A stretch of 64,000 nucleotides of DNA from Streptomyces abyssomicinicus (GTDB lineage: Bacteria > Actinomycetota > Actinomycetes > Streptomycetales > Streptomycetaceae): positions 1,287,126-1,351,125 of the forward strand of contig NZ_BBZI01000006.1 in assembly GCF_008974245.1 (NCBI RefSeq), written 5' to 3'. Positions within the stretch are counted from its first letter, which is position 1. The number at the start of each line of letters is the position of its first letter. Under the pieces are notes generated by a model that saw nothing but the letters and a program-made list of their open reading frames with translations, was not told the DNA's origin and did not search any database. Below, in pieces: positions 24,208 to 33,050 of the stretch. A program made the translations under genes and the position numbers.

Positions 24208-25581
24208 TCAGCGGAGGGTGCCGTGGAGGACCGTCTCCGAGACGGCCGTGGCCGAGGTGGTGGTCACGCCCGACGCGGAACCGAGCAGGCGGACGCCGGC
24301 GGACGCCGCCCCGGCGATGTGCAGGTCGGCGAGGCCGTCGCCGGTCACGTCGCGCAGCAGCACCCGGTGGCCGAACGCGTCGCCGTACTCGACGGCGCCG
24401 GGCACCCCGGCGGTGTCGCGGTCGAAGAACTGCGAGCCGGTCCCGGTCAGTCCGCCGGAGCCGCCGTACAGCACGTGCACCGCGCCCGCGTACTCCACGG
24501 TCCCGATGGCCTCGGCGCGCGCTCCGACGGCGAGGTCCTGGTGGCCGTCGCCGTTGACGTCCCCCGCGGACAGGGAGGCCCCGAAGCAGTCCCACGACTC
24601 GGGCGTACCGGCGATGCCGCTGGTCGACTGGGTGAACCGGGCGCTGGTGGAGGGGCCGGTGGAGGAACCGGACCAGACCGTGACGCGGCCCCGGTAGTCG
24701 TCGTACAGCTCTGTGCCGATGGCGATGTCGCCGTAGCCGTCCTTGTCGAAGTCGGCGATCAGGCCGTCGCCGCCCCGGTCGGCCTCGCCGGAGTTGCTGG
24801 AGATCGACTCCAGGCGGAGCGTCTTCCCGGCGGTGAAGGTGGAGCCGCCCTTGAAGTACCAGGCGTCCGACGCGATCAGCGTGTCGGTGACGACGTCGCC
24901 GATGACGACCAGATCGGTCCTGGCGTCGCCGTCGACCTTGCCCGCGATCAGGGCGCTCGCTTCGAACGAGGTCTTGTCGAGGGTGTCCACGGTGCCCGTG
25001 ATGCCGCTCCTGGCGAAGGTGCCGCGGTGGACGAACGCCTGGTTCGCGTTGATGACGGCCAGTTCCTGCTCGCCGTCTCCGTCGAAGTCGCCGGTGGCGA
25101 GGTCCTGACCCATGCCGCCCCAGGAGCCGGGCGCCTTGTTGGGCACGGTGGTGCCGCCGGAGAGGCCGCTCGCGCTGCCCCACAGGACGGTCACCGCGCC
25201 CTGGCTCTCGTTGCCGTCGACATCCTCGTGCACGGCGGAGACGGCGAGGTCGCCGTAGCCGTCCGCGTCGAAGTCGGCCGCGGCGCGGTGCTCGCCGAAG
25301 CCGTCGTCGGCCTCGGCTGCGCCGGGCACTCCGGCGCTCGCCTGGGTGATCGTCTGGGTCTCGGTGCCCGGGCCCGAGGCGGTGCCGAAGGTGATCACCA
25401 CCCCGCCGCCGGTGGGCTGGTAGGTGTACTCCGCGTAGTCGCGGTGGCCGTCGCCGTTGAAGTCGTCGCCGTACGCGGCGGCCGCGGCGGAGGCGGGCCC
25501 GGCCGTGACGGTGAGCAGGCCGCCGGTCAACGCGGCGGCCGCGCTCACCGCGACGACGAGCCGGAAGTGCGTGCGTCGCAC
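24208..25581 (-). CDS. Secreted FG-GAP/integrin-alpha repeat protein
   Basis: A 457-residue exported protein. A basic start (VRRTHFRLVVAV) and a hydrophobic core end at TAGPASAAAAA, a typical signal peptide. The mature part holds about seven FG-GAP blades, each with a calcium loop such as DFNGDGHRD, DFDADGYGD, DFDGDGEQE, DFDKDGYGD, DVNGDGHQD and DVTGDGLAD. This is a calcium-dependent beta-propeller, usually a surface or matrix binding module; no catalytic domain is attached. The GTG at 25581 was chosen for its AGGGGG site and because the signal peptide starts there. Confidence 0.88.
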   Translation of the reverse strand: MRRTHFRLVVAVSAAAALTGGLLTVTAGPASAAAAAYGDDFNGDGHRDYAEYTYQPTGGGVVITFGTASGPGTETQTITQASAGVPGAAEADDGFGEHRAAADFDADGYGDLAVSAVHEDVDGNESQGAVTVLWGSASGLSGGTTVPNKAPGSWGGMGQDLATGDFDGDGEQELAVINANQAFVHRGTFARSGITGTVDTLDKTSFEASALIAGKVDGDARTDLVVIGDVVTDTLIASDAWYFKGGSTFTAGKTLRLESISSNSGEADRGGDGLIADFDKDGYGDIAIGTELYDDYRGRVTVWSGSSTGPSTSARFTQSTSGIAGTPESWDCFGASLSAGDVNGDGHQDLAVGARAEAIGTVEYAGAVHVLYGGSGGLTGTGSQFFDRDTAGVPGAVEYGDAFGHRVLLRDVTGDGLADLHIAGAASAGVRLLGSASGVTTTSATAVSETVLHGTLR

Positions 25582-25762
25582 GAGGAAGCCCCCTGTTGCG
25601 AGGGGAGCCCTGTGGGGCCCCGCAGTGACGTCGATGGCACCGATCCCCTTGCCGCGCAACGGAGTTGGGTCCGTGACGCGACAGGGTTCGGTACCGGGTA
25701 GGACGACGTACGGGGCCGGGCGGTTGTGGCGGAAGGGGAATTTCCCCACCCGCGCGCGGCGA

Positions 25763-25817
25763 AGGGGCCCCTCCGGCTGCGGGGCCCCTCCGGTACCGCC
25801 GCCGCCTCGGCGGCGGT
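25763..25817 (-). terminator. Tandem hairpins after the LAXTG gene
   Basis: Two adjacent hairpins: AGGGGCCCC (25763-25771) with GGGGCCCCT (25781-25789), and ACCGCCGCCG (25795-25804) with CGGCGGCGGT (25808-25817). They lie within 65 bp downstream of the LAXTG gene stop and upstream of the FG-GAP gene. Confidence 0.75.
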
Positions 25818-25827
25818 CCGTCACGCG

Positions 25828-26820
25828 TCAGACCCGCGCGCCGGCCTCCCTGCGCCGGACCGCGAACACGGCGCCCGCGCCCAGGACGACGGCGGCCGCA
25901 CCCGCGGCCCCCATCACCGGCAGCGCGGAGTCGCCGCCGGTCGCGGCCAGAGTGCCGGTGGGCTGCCCCGTCCCCCCGCTCGGGCCGGACGACGGGGACG
26001 CCGTGGGCGTCGGGGAGGACGACGGGGACGGCGTCCCGCTCGGCGAGGCGGACGGCGTGGGCGTCTGCGACGGCACGGTGCTGCCGGCCGGGAGGACGAC
26101 GAAGTCGTAGGTGTGGCCGTTGTGCAGGCAGGTGGCGTCGTCGTCCTGGTAGAGGGCGCTGCCGACGACGAACGACTCGTCGGACCGGAAGCCCGCCGGC
26201 ACCCGGACCCGGAGGTCGGCGGTGAGGATCTCACCCACGGCGACGTCGGCCGCGTGGCCGCCGAAGCTGGCGGTGTCGCCCTCCCACTGGAACTCGTCCG
26301 TCCACCCGGCCTCCCCCAGGTACTCGACCTCGGCCGCGCCCAGCTCGACCGACACGTCGTACCAGAGCCGGTCCAGCTCCCCGCCCGTCAGGTTGGTGAC
26401 GGTGAGCCGGAACTCGTCCCAGCCGGAGCCGGCGACGTAGGCGGAGGGCAGGCCCGTGACCTTGGTGCTCAGGCCCTTGTCGATCCCGTACTCCTCGCAG
26501 AGCGGGCGGACCTCCCCGGACTCCCCCGGCTCCCCGTCCCCGCCCTTCCCTTCGCCCGGGTTCCCGGCCTTGCCGGGCAGCTCGTCCCGGTCCGGGGCGG
26601 CGGGCTCGCCGGGGGCTTCGGTGTCCGCCGGCGAGCTCCCGCCGCCCGTTTCGGACGTCCCGGTGCCGGCGGCGGGCTCCGTGGACCCGGCGCCGCCGGG
26701 CTGCGTCTGCGGGGCGGGCGGTACGGGGTCCCCGGCGAACGCCGCCGGCGCCGACAGCAGGGTCAGCGGGGCGATGACGGCCGTGGCCGCCGCTACGGCC
26801 ATGGCACGGCGAAGCTTCAT
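25828..26820 (-). CDS. LAXTG-anchored cell wall protein
   Basis: Encodes 330 residues. A signal peptide (MKLRRAMAVAAATAVIAPLT, ending PAAFA) precedes a Pro/Gly-rich disordered region. A compact beta-rich domain with two cysteines follows at residues ~100-245 (VRPLCEEYGI to ATCLHNGHTYDFVV). A Pro/Ser/Thr wall-spanning stalk leads to the sorting signal: LAATG at 291-295, a hydrophobic helix, and RRREAGARV. LAXTG is the motif used by streptomycete class E sortases. No sortase gene is in the window. The ATG at 26820 follows AGAGGTG. Its role at the surface is unknown. Confidence 0.88.
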   Translation of the reverse strand: MKLRRAMAVAAATAVIAPLTLLSAPAAFAGDPVPPAPQTQPGGAGSTEPAAGTGTSETGGGSSPADTEAPGEPAAPDRDELPGKAGNPGEGKGGDGEPGESGEVRPLCEEYGIDKGLSTKVTGLPSAYVAGSGWDEFRLTVTNLTGGELDRLWYDVSVELGAAEVEYLGEAGWTDEFQWEGDTASFGGHAADVAVGEILTADLRVRVPAGFRSDESFVVGSALYQDDDATCLHNGHTYDFVVLPAGSTVPSQTPTPSASPSGTPSPSSSPTPTASPSSGPSGGTGQPTGTLAATGGDSALPVMGAAGAAAVVLGAGAVFAVRRREAGARV

Positions 26821-26924
26821 GAGCACCTCTTGCGGTTCGGTGGAGGACCAGGCGTCGCTCACCCGGCGTGGTCGGTGTTCCGCAGGGTGTGACCGGCCTC
26901 CGCGCCCCAGGGTTGTACGGTCCC

Positions 26925-27254
26925 TCACGCCTCTTTCACGCGGTGCAGTTCGGCCCACGCGCCGGCCGCCTCCCGGCTCTCCCGGCGGGCCTGGAGGGCG
27001 GCCCGGATGCGCAGCACGACGGCGGCCGCGCCGCCCGCCGCGCCGAGCGGCAGCCAGCTCCTCCCGCCGGCCGGGAGGACCACGGCGGTCAGGGCCACCG
27101 TGGCCCACGCCACCAGGCAGGCCGCCGCCGCGCTGCGGCAGGACCGGGGGCGGTCCGCGGACCCGGCCCGCAGTTCCAGCAGGGCCGGCACGTACCAGAC
27201 GTACCCGGCGAGCGCGACGGCCGCCACGCCCAGGGCGAGCACCGAGGGGTCCAC
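26925..27254 (-). CDS. Small hypothetical membrane protein coupled to ctaD
   Basis: Encodes 109 residues with three or so hydrophobic segments (LALGVAAVALAGYVWYVPAL, AAAACLVAWATVALTAVVLP, LGAAGGAAAVVLRI) and a basic C-terminus. I do not recognise the family. The GTG start lies one base after the ctaD stop, so translation is coupled and a role linked to this oxidase subunit is likely. Small integral proteins are common in oxidase complexes, but no homology to CtaF or other known small subunits is visible. Confidence 0.65.
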   Translation of the reverse strand: MDPSVLALGVAAVALAGYVWYVPALLELRAGSADRPRSCRSAAAACLVAWATVALTAVVLPAGGRSWLPLGAAGGAAAVVLRIRAALQARRESREAAGAWAELHRVKEA

Positions 27255-27255
27255 C

Positions 27256-28947
27256 TCACTTCACCGCCTCGAGCTCGCGGTCGCCGACGCCCGGGTGGTG
27301 CAGGTCGAAGGCGGGCGACTCGGAGCGGATCCGCGGCAGCCGGGTGAAGTTGTGCCGCGGCGGCGGGCAGGAGGTCGCCCACTCCAGGGAGCGGCCCCAG
27401 CCCCACGGGTCGTCCACGCCGACCGGCCTGCCGTACCGGGCGGTCTTCCACACGTTGTAGAGGAACGGCAGCACCGACAGGCCGAGCAGGAAGGAACCGA
27501 TGGTGGACAGGGTGTTGAGGAAGGTGAAGCCGTCGGCCGCCAGGTAGTCGGCGTACCGGCGCGGCATCCCCTCGGCGCCCAGCCAGTGCTGGACCAGGAA
27601 GGTCAGGTTGAACCCGGCGGTCAGGGTCCAGAAGGTGATCTTGCCGAGCCTTTCGTCCAGCATCTTGCCGGTGAACTTCGGCCACCAGAAGTGGAAGCCG
27701 GCGAACATCGCGTACACCACCGTGCCGAAGAGCGTGTAGTGGAAGTGCGCGACCACGAAGTACGAGTCGGAGACGTGGAAGTCCAGCACCGGCGAGGCCA
27801 GGATGACGCCGGTGAGGCCGCCGAAGAGGAAGGTCACCAGGAAGCCGACCGCCCACAGCATCGGCGTCTCGAAGGAGAGCGAGCCCCTCCACATGGTGCC
27901 GATCCAGTTGAAGAACTTCACCCCGGTCGGCACGGCGATCAGCATCGTCATGAAGGCGAAGAAGGGCAGCAGCACCCCGCCCGTCACGTACATGTGGTGG
28001 GCCCACACGGTGACCGAGAGGCCCGCGATGGCGACGGTGGCCCCCACCAGGCCCATGTAGCCGAACATCGGCTTGCGGGAGAAGACCGGGATGACCTCCG
28101 AGACGATCCCGAAGAACGGCAGCGCCAGGACGTACACCTCCGGATGGCCGAAGAACCAGAACAGGTGCTGCCACAGCAGCGCCCCGCCGTTGGCGGCGTC
28201 GAAGATGTGCGAGCCGAACTGCCGGTCCATCTCGAGGGCGAACAGGGCGGCGGCCAGGACCGGGAAGACCAGCAGGATCAGCACGCCGGTCAGCAGCACG
28301 TTCCAGGTGAAGATCGGCATCCGGAACATGGTCATGCCGGGCGCGCGCATGCAGATGATCGTGGTGATGAAGTTGACCGCGCCGAGGATCGAGCCGAAGC
28401 CGGAGAAGGCCACGCCCATGATCCACAGGTCGGAGCCGAGGCCGGGCGAGTACAGCTCCGAGGAGAGAGGCGCGTAGAGGAACCAGCCGAAGCTGGCCGC
28501 GCCCTGGGGGGTGAGGAAGCCGAACGCCGCGATCAGTGAGCCGAACAGGAACAGCCAGTAGGACAGCATGTTCAGCCGGGGGAACGCCACGTCCGGCGCG
28601 CCTATCTGGAGCGGCATGATCCAGTTGGCGAACCCGGTGAACAGCGGCATGGCGAACATCAGCAGCATGATCGAGCCATGCATGGTGAACGCCTGGTTGA
28701 ACTGCTCGTTGGAGAGGATCTGGGTACCGGGCCGGGCCAGTTCGGCGCGCATCACCAGCGCCAGGATGCCGCCGACGCCGAAGAAGGCGAAGGCGCTGAC
28801 CAGGTACATCGTGCCGATCTTCTTGTGGTCGGTGGTGGTCAGCCACTCGACCCAGTTGATCCGCCGGGCGGGAGCGGGAACGGGAGGCGGTGGCGGACCG
28901 GTGACGGCCTTCTGCTCGTCTCGCTGTACTGGCTGTGCGGTGTCCAC
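27256..28947 (-). CDS. ctaD: Cytochrome c oxidase subunit I
   Basis: A 563-residue, 12-helix haem-copper oxidase subunit. All metal ligands are visible: the haem a His in [10 protein letters not shown], the CuB His and cross-linked Tyr in [12 protein letters not shown], the CuB pair in WAHHMY, and the haem ligands in [11 protein letters not shown]. The C-terminus [11 protein letters not shown] is typical of actinobacterial CtaD. None of ctaC, ctaE, ctaF or qcrABC is nearby, so this is a detached copy, probably a second paralogue. A GTG start at 28947 follows GGGAGGA. A small coupled membrane gene is downstream and a radical copper oxidase gene upstream. Confidence 0.95.
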   Translation of the reverse strand: MDTAQPVQRDEQKAVTGPPPPPVPAPARRINWVEWLTTTDHKKIGTMYLVSAFAFFGVGGILALVMRAELARPGTQILSNEQFNQAFTMHGSIMLLMFAMPLFTGFANWIMPLQIGAPDVAFPRLNMLSYWLFLFGSLIAAFGFLTPQGAASFGWFLYAPLSSELYSPGLGSDLWIMGVAFSGFGSILGAVNFITTIICMRAPGMTMFRMPIFTWNVLLTGVLILLVFPVLAAALFALEMDRQFGSHIFDAANGGALLWQHLFWFFGHPEVYVLALPFFGIVSEVIPVFSRKPMFGYMGLVGATVAIAGLSVTVWAHHMYVTGGVLLPFFAFMTMLIAVPTGVKFFNWIGTMWRGSLSFETPMLWAVGFLVTFLFGGLTGVILASPVLDFHVSDSYFVVAHFHYTLFGTVVYAMFAGFHFWWPKFTGKMLDERLGKITFWTLTAGFNLTFLVQHWLGAEGMPRRYADYLAADGFTFLNTLSTIGSFLLGLSVLPFLYNVWKTARYGRPVGVDDPWGWGRSLEWATSCPPPRHNFTRLPRIRSESPAFDLHHPGVGDRELEAVK

Positions 28948-29105
28948 CGGGTCGTCCTCCCGAAGCGCTGATACGTGCAGCAGACCGGGAAGCCGGTCCT
29001 ACGGGGGACAGGACCGTGCCGGCCTTCCCGGCCCGCCGCCGCTCATGCTCGTCCTCGAGGACACCGCCGCCCCAGGGCCCTTGGGACCGTCGCGTCACAG
29101 CGAAA

Positions 29106-29147
29106 GTCCCTGGGCGGCCGGGTCGCAGGTCCCGGCCGCCCAGGGAC
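29106..29147 (-). terminator. Terminator after the galactose-oxidase-like gene
   Basis: A perfect 17-bp stem, 29106-29122 with 29131-29147 (arm GTCCCTGGGCGGCCGGG), and an 8-nt loop. It separates the copper-oxidase gene from ctaD, so ctaD probably has its own promoter in 28948-29105. Confidence 0.8.
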
Positions 29148-29213
29148 CTGGGTCCCTGCGCGGGGTGTCGGAGGGCGGGCGCGGGAGGCGTCGGAGGGCG
29201 GGCGCGGGAGGTG

Positions 29214-31217
29214 TCAGAGCGCGGGTGCGGGCGGCTCCTCGGTCGTCTTCGGGGACTCGGCGTCGTCGGAGACCGGCACCCTCACCCACACCGCCTCCGA
29301 CGGCACACCCCGCTTGTCGACCGCGGTGAGCATGTACCAGCCGGGCGGCACCAGGGACGGATCGTCCGGCAGCGTCACCTTCACCCTGCCCCCCTGCGCG
29401 GTGAACTTCAGGGCGATGGAGCGCTGTTCGACGTTGGTGACGTGGGTGAAGGAGCCCGGCCTGATCAGCCGCATCCTCTCGATCCGCGCCGCGTCCGGGC
29501 TGGCGTAGGTGGTGGACTCGCCCAGCTCGACCCGGCGTCGGTGCTCGCCCCGCTCGTCGAGCCGGGGCCGCTGCCCGCCCTGGTGCAGGTAGGGCGGGGT
29601 GTAGAGCTCCAGACGCTGGTCGAAGACGCCCGGCTTGGAGTCGGCCTGGTCGGAGAAGAGCGAGTCCGAGCCGAAGGTCATCACCCGGCCGTCCGGCAGC
29701 AGCAGGCCGCCGGAGTGGTAGTTGCGGCCGACCAGCGGCTCCGCGGCCGCGGTGAACCGGTTCGCCGCCGGGTCGTAGACCGCCGCCTTCAGCACGTTGC
29801 TGTCGCCCTTGCCCCGGTAGTCGCCGGAGCCGTTGGTGACCAGCACCGTGTCGTTGGGGAGGATCACCGCGGACGGGTAGCGGGCCTTGGCGTACAGGTC
29901 GGGTCCGGCCACGAACCGGGGGTCGTCGGCCTTGAGGTCCACCAGTCCGGTGCGCTCGGTGGACCTCGGGCTCTCGCCCACTCCCCCGCCGCCGATCACC
30001 ATGTACCGCTGCTTCTGGGCGGGCGGCAGCAGCACCGACATCGAGGTCTCCAGCAGCTGCGGGTCCGGGAGCCCCGGCACCTCCTTGAAGGCGCCGCTGT
30101 CCAGGTCCCACAGGCCGGGCACACGGCCCTTGTCGGCCGGCCCGTACCCGGCGTTCGACCCGGTGTAGAAGATTTTGCCGCCCTGGGCCAGGAAGAGCGC
30201 CGGGTAGGTCGGGAAGAACCGGGACTTGCGGACGAACTCCCAGTCCTTCTTCTTCGGGTTGTAGATCTCGTTCTTGCCCGGGACCACCTGCCCGATCTCG
30301 TCCAGGCCGGAGACCGAGAGGACCTTGCCGTCCTCCAGCGTGGTGAGCGTGGGGTACCAGCGGGCCTCGTGCATCGGGTCGACCCTGATGTACTTCTCGG
30401 CGACCGGGTCGAACTCGTAGGCGTCCTTGATCCCCTGGAAGTCCTTCTTGTCGAAGGAGAGCTTCTGGGCGATCCCGTAGACGTTGCGCTTCTCGGCGCC
30501 CTTGAGCCCCTTGATCCGGTACTGGTCCTGCGCGCCGGTCTGGTACCGGGCGCCCTCCTGGGTCGCCTCCACGTACACCCGCGCCGAGGACGCGGTGACG
30601 GTGGCCTTGCCGGTGTCCGGGTCGATCTCCTTCTTCGCGCGCGGCACCAGGACGCCGGACTGCGAGGTGAAGGTCTTCCCGCTCTCCCTGCCGGTGAACA
30701 GGGTGCCCTCGGGGAGCGTCTTGGGCCTGTCGGGGTTCTCGTTGTAGACGATCATCAGGCCGCCGGCCCGCTTCACGTCGCCCTTCAGCGTCTCGTACCG
30801 CTCGGTGCCCCCCGCGACCAGCAGGTTTCCGCCGGGGAGCTGGGCGTGACCCGCGCAGAACAGGTCGCTCGGCGTCTCCACGTTCTTGAAGGTGTTCCGC
30901 ACCGGGTCCCACACGACGGTGCGGAAGGTCTTGGAGTCGAACATCTTGGCGTCGTTGCCGGACCCCGCGATCAACAGCACCTTGCCGGTGTGCAGCAGCG
31001 CGGCGTGGATGGTGTTGATGCGGAACCGCGGTGGGACCTCGACCATCCGCCAGTGACCGTGGTCCGCCTTGTAGGACGGCTGCTCGATCGTGTAGGCGTG
31101 GTAGGTCCGGGAGGTGAAGTCGTAGACGGCGGGGGCGTTGAGGCCGGCCAGGACCAGCACTCCCGCAGCGCCGAGGACGCTCCGGCGGATCCGCGGACGA
31201 CGGTTGGTTTCTGCCAT
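29214..31217 (-). CDS. Galactose-oxidase-like radical copper oxidase (GlxA type)
   Basis: A 667-residue protein with an N-terminal signal-anchor (RRSVLGAAGVLVLAGLNAPA), a kelch-type seven-bladed propeller and a C-terminal DUF1929 domain. All residues expected for a Cu/tyrosyl-cysteine radical site are present: Cys121 in DLFCAGH, Tyr288 next to Trp287 in ARWYPT, Tyr500-His501 in RNYHSGG, and His592 in FTHVTN. Such enzymes oxidise alcohols to aldehydes with H2O2 formation outside the cell. The Cys121 position agrees with that remembered for Streptomyces GlxA, a matter to check. The usual GlxA partner, the glycan synthase CslA, is not adjacent here; ctaD is. Confidence 0.9.
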   Translation of the reverse strand: MAETNRRPRIRRSVLGAAGVLVLAGLNAPAVYDFTSRTYHAYTIEQPSYKADHGHWRMVEVPPRFRINTIHAALLHTGKVLLIAGSGNDAKMFDSKTFRTVVWDPVRNTFKNVETPSDLFCAGHAQLPGGNLLVAGGTERYETLKGDVKRAGGLMIVYNENPDRPKTLPEGTLFTGRESGKTFTSQSGVLVPRAKKEIDPDTGKATVTASSARVYVEATQEGARYQTGAQDQYRIKGLKGAEKRNVYGIAQKLSFDKKDFQGIKDAYEFDPVAEKYIRVDPMHEARWYPTLTTLEDGKVLSVSGLDEIGQVVPGKNEIYNPKKKDWEFVRKSRFFPTYPALFLAQGGKIFYTGSNAGYGPADKGRVPGLWDLDSGAFKEVPGLPDPQLLETSMSVLLPPAQKQRYMVIGGGGVGESPRSTERTGLVDLKADDPRFVAGPDLYAKARYPSAVILPNDTVLVTNGSGDYRGKGDSNVLKAAVYDPAANRFTAAAEPLVGRNYHSGGLLLPDGRVMTFGSDSLFSDQADSKPGVFDQRLELYTPPYLHQGGQRPRLDERGEHRRRVELGESTTYASPDAARIERMRLIRPGSFTHVTNVEQRSIALKFTAQGGRVKVTLPDDPSLVPPGWYMLTAVDKRGVPSEAVWVRVPVSDDAESPKTTEEPPAPAL

Positions 31218-31275
31218 GTGAGTGACTTCCGGAAAGGGTGCGCTGACGTTCGCTGGATCCCCGCCCCGAGCACAC

Positions 31276-31296
31276 CATCTGATGGCTCATCAGATG
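31276..31296. promoter_or_regulatory. 21-bp palindrome upstream of the copper oxidase gene
   Basis: CATCTGATG (31276-31284) and CATCAGATG (31288-31296) are perfect 9-bp arms around GCT, 59 bp upstream of the start codon. The size and symmetry are those of a dimeric repressor site. No regulator gene is adjacent, so control in trans is implied. Confidence 0.7.
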
Positions 31297-31462
31297 TTGA
31301 GCTGCTGGGAAGATCGTAGGAACATCGGTCTCTCATATCCGGCAACGAAACGCCACGGAGCGTCACGGCGCCCGGTTCGGCGGTGCGCGGACCGGCCCGG
31401 GGGCGCCCGGCCGCGCCCCGGCCCCGACGCCCGCCGATACGGCTCCCTGCAGGGCCCGAACG

Positions 31463-31501
31463 CCACGGCGCCCGTCCACAGGGTGTGGACGGGCGCCGTG
31501 G
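31463..31501 (-). terminator. Strong terminator after the SDR/small membrane protein operon
   Basis: A perfect 18-bp stem, 31463-31480 with 31484-31501 (arm CCACGGCGCCCGTCCACA), and a 3-nt loop. It begins 17 bp past the stop of the 68-residue gene. Confidence 0.85.
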
Positions 31502-31518
31502 GCGGGTGCGGCGATGCG

Positions 31519-31725
31519 TTACTTCGCGTGACTGATCGCGAAGATCATCACGGCCGCGACGATGTGGATCCCGAACAGGAAGTACGCCAGGTTCCACCAC
31601 ATGATGCGTTCGTTCCTGGTCTCCCGCGCGATGCGCCGCTTCTCCGCGGCGCGCTGCCGCTCGGTGAGGCGGTCGGCCGGGGGCCGAGGGTCGTCGGAGG
31701 AGGAAGGGGAGGAAGGGGAGGTCAC
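31519..31725 (-). CDS. Small single-pass membrane protein
   Basis: Encodes 68 residues: a Ser/Pro-rich start (TSPSSPSSSDDPRPP), a basic amphipathic helix (RQRAAEKRRIARETRNER) and one membrane helix ending FGIHIVAAVMIFAISHAK. It resembles DUF6126-type streptomycete proteins, with low certainty. The GTG start overlaps the SDR stop (GTGA), so the protein is made from the SDR transcript. It may tether or modulate something at the membrane; function unknown. Confidence 0.7.
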   Translation of the reverse strand: MTSPSSPSSSDDPRPPADRLTERQRAAEKRRIARETRNERIMWWNLAYFLFGIHIVAAVMIFAISHAK

Positions 31726-32507
31726 AGTTCCCGGTGCACCTTGGCGTTGGAGGCCTGGGCGCGCGGGCGCAGGACCAGGAGGTCGACGTTGACGTGGCTG
31801 GGGCGGGTGACCGTCCAGGCGATGGTGTCGGCGACGTCGTCGGCGGTGAGCGGTTCGGCGACGCCCTGGTAGACCTTGGCGGCCTTCTCGCTGTCCCCGT
31901 GGAAGCGGGTGAGGGCGAACTCCTCGGTCTTCACCATGCCGGGCGCGACCTCGATCACCCGCACCGGGGTGCCGACGATCTCCAGCCGGAGGGTCTCGGC
32001 GAGCACGTGCTCGGCGTGCTTGGCGGCCACGTAGCCGGCGCCGCCCTCGTAGGTGGCGTGACCGGCGGTGGAGGAGACCACCACGACGGTGCCGTCTCCG
32101 CTCGCCGTCAGCGCGGGCAGCAGCGCCTGGGTGACGTTGAGCGTGCCGATCACGTTGGTCTCGTACATGGTGCGCCACTCCTGCGGGTCGCCGGTGGCCA
32201 CCGGGTCGGAGCCGAGGGCGCCGCCGGCGTTGTTGACCAGCACGCCGATGGTCTTGAAGGCGGTGGCGAACTCGTCGACGGCGGCGCGGTCGGTGATGTC
32301 CAGGGCGTAGGCGGCGGCGGAGTGGCCGGCGGCGTTGATCTCCTCCGCGAGGGCCTCGATGCGGTCCTTGCGGCGGGCGGTCAGCACCACGCGGTAGCCG
32401 GCCGCCGCGAGCTGCCGCGCGGTGGCGGCGCCGATACCGCTGCTCGCGCCGGTGACGACGGCGATGCGGGAGGCGGGGGCGGCGGTGGCGGTGTAGGCGG
32501 CGGTCAT
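31722..32507 (-). CDS. SDR family oxidoreductase
   Basis: A 261-residue classical short-chain dehydrogenase. The cofactor motif is TGASSGIG (residues ~19-26); NNAGG, the catalytic Ser in VVVVSSTAG and the Tyr-x3-Lys in YVAAKHA are all present. The segment LTARRKDRIEALAEEI with its basic residues after strand 2 favours NADPH. The closing region (APGMVKTEEFALTRFHGDSE) matches serine/3-hydroxy acid dehydrogenase relatives such as YdfG. The ATG at 32507 was chosen since upstream codons are Pro/Gly-rich junk. It is coupled to the small membrane protein gene. Confidence 0.88.
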   Translation of the reverse strand: MTAAYTATAAPASRIAVVTGASSGIGAATARQLAAAGYRVVLTARRKDRIEALAEEINAAGHSAAAYALDITDRAAVDEFATAFKTIGVLVNNAGGALGSDPVATGDPQEWRTMYETNVIGTLNVTQALLPALTASGDGTVVVVSSTAGHATYEGGAGYVAAKHAEHVLAETLRLEIVGTPVRVIEVAPGMVKTEEFALTRFHGDSEKAAKVYQGVAEPLTADDVADTIAWTVTRPSHVNVDLLVLRPRAQASNAKVHREL

Positions 32508-32647
32508 GGTGCGCGATGCTCCCGTTCGAGGTGGGTGTCCGGAACGCCGCCAGAATAGGCGCGGCCCGGCGCCCACCGGCAGCCCGTCCCACCGGACCCC
32601 GCCCCGCGAGGCCCCGTCACACCCCCCACGCCGCTCCACGGCCGGGG

Positions 32648-32676
32648 TGGCCCGCCCGCCCGGGGCGTGCGGGCCA
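32648..32676 (-). terminator. Hairpin after the YnfA gene
   Basis: TGGCCCGC (32648-32655) pairs with GCGGGCCA (32669-32676) around a 13-nt loop, ending 19 bp below the YnfA stop. Confidence 0.5.
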
Positions 32677-32694
32677 AGGAGGCAGGGCCCCCGT

Positions 32695-33027
32695 TCACCG
32701 CCGCGGCGCGTACATGATCAGGGCCATGCCCATGAGGCAGACGAGGGCGCCCGCGACGTCCCACCGGTCGGGCCGGTAGCCGTCGGCGACCGCGCCCCAG
32801 GCGATGGAGCCCGCGACGAACACCCCGCCGTACGCGGCGAGCACCCGCCCGAACTCCCCGTCCGGCTGGAACGTGGCGACGAACCCGTAGGCCCCCAGGG
32901 CCAGCACCCCGGCCCCGATCCACACCCACCCGCGGCTCTCCCGGAACCCCTGCCAGACGAGCCACGCGCCGCCGATCTCCAGCACCGCGGCCAGCACGAA
33001 CAGCCCCGCGGACCTCGCAATCCCCAT
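32695..33027 (-). CDS. YnfA family membrane protein
   Basis: Encodes 110 residues, the normal length for the UPF0060/YnfA family, with four helices. Family hallmarks are [46 protein letters not shown] and [14 protein letters not shown]. It is distantly related to small multidrug transporters; function not firmly established. The ATG at 33027 matches the family start, so longer frames upstream were ignored. Confidence 0.92.
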   Translation of the reverse strand: MGIARSAGLFVLAAVLEIGGAWLVWQGFRESRGWVWIGAGVLALGAYGFVATFQPDGEFGRVLAAYGGVFVAGSIAWGAVADGYRPDRWDVAGALVCLMGMALIMYAPRR

Positions 33028-33050
33028 CGGGCCACCATGCCATGCCCCAC

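Larger units (their letters stand above)
31218..31518. other. Intergenic region upstream of the copper oxidase gene
   Basis: About 300 bp on the leftward strand. It holds a 21-bp operator-like palindrome (31276-31296), a locally AT-richer patch around 31290-31350 that should include the promoter, and a strong hairpin at 31463-31501 that closes the upstream SDR operon. No gene seen. Confidence 0.6.

Noticed and set aside
28935..31319. A 794-codon plus-strand frame across the copper oxidase gene
   Set aside because: The opposite strand encodes a complete galactose-oxidase-like protein with all copper ligands; the plus frame is a shadow.
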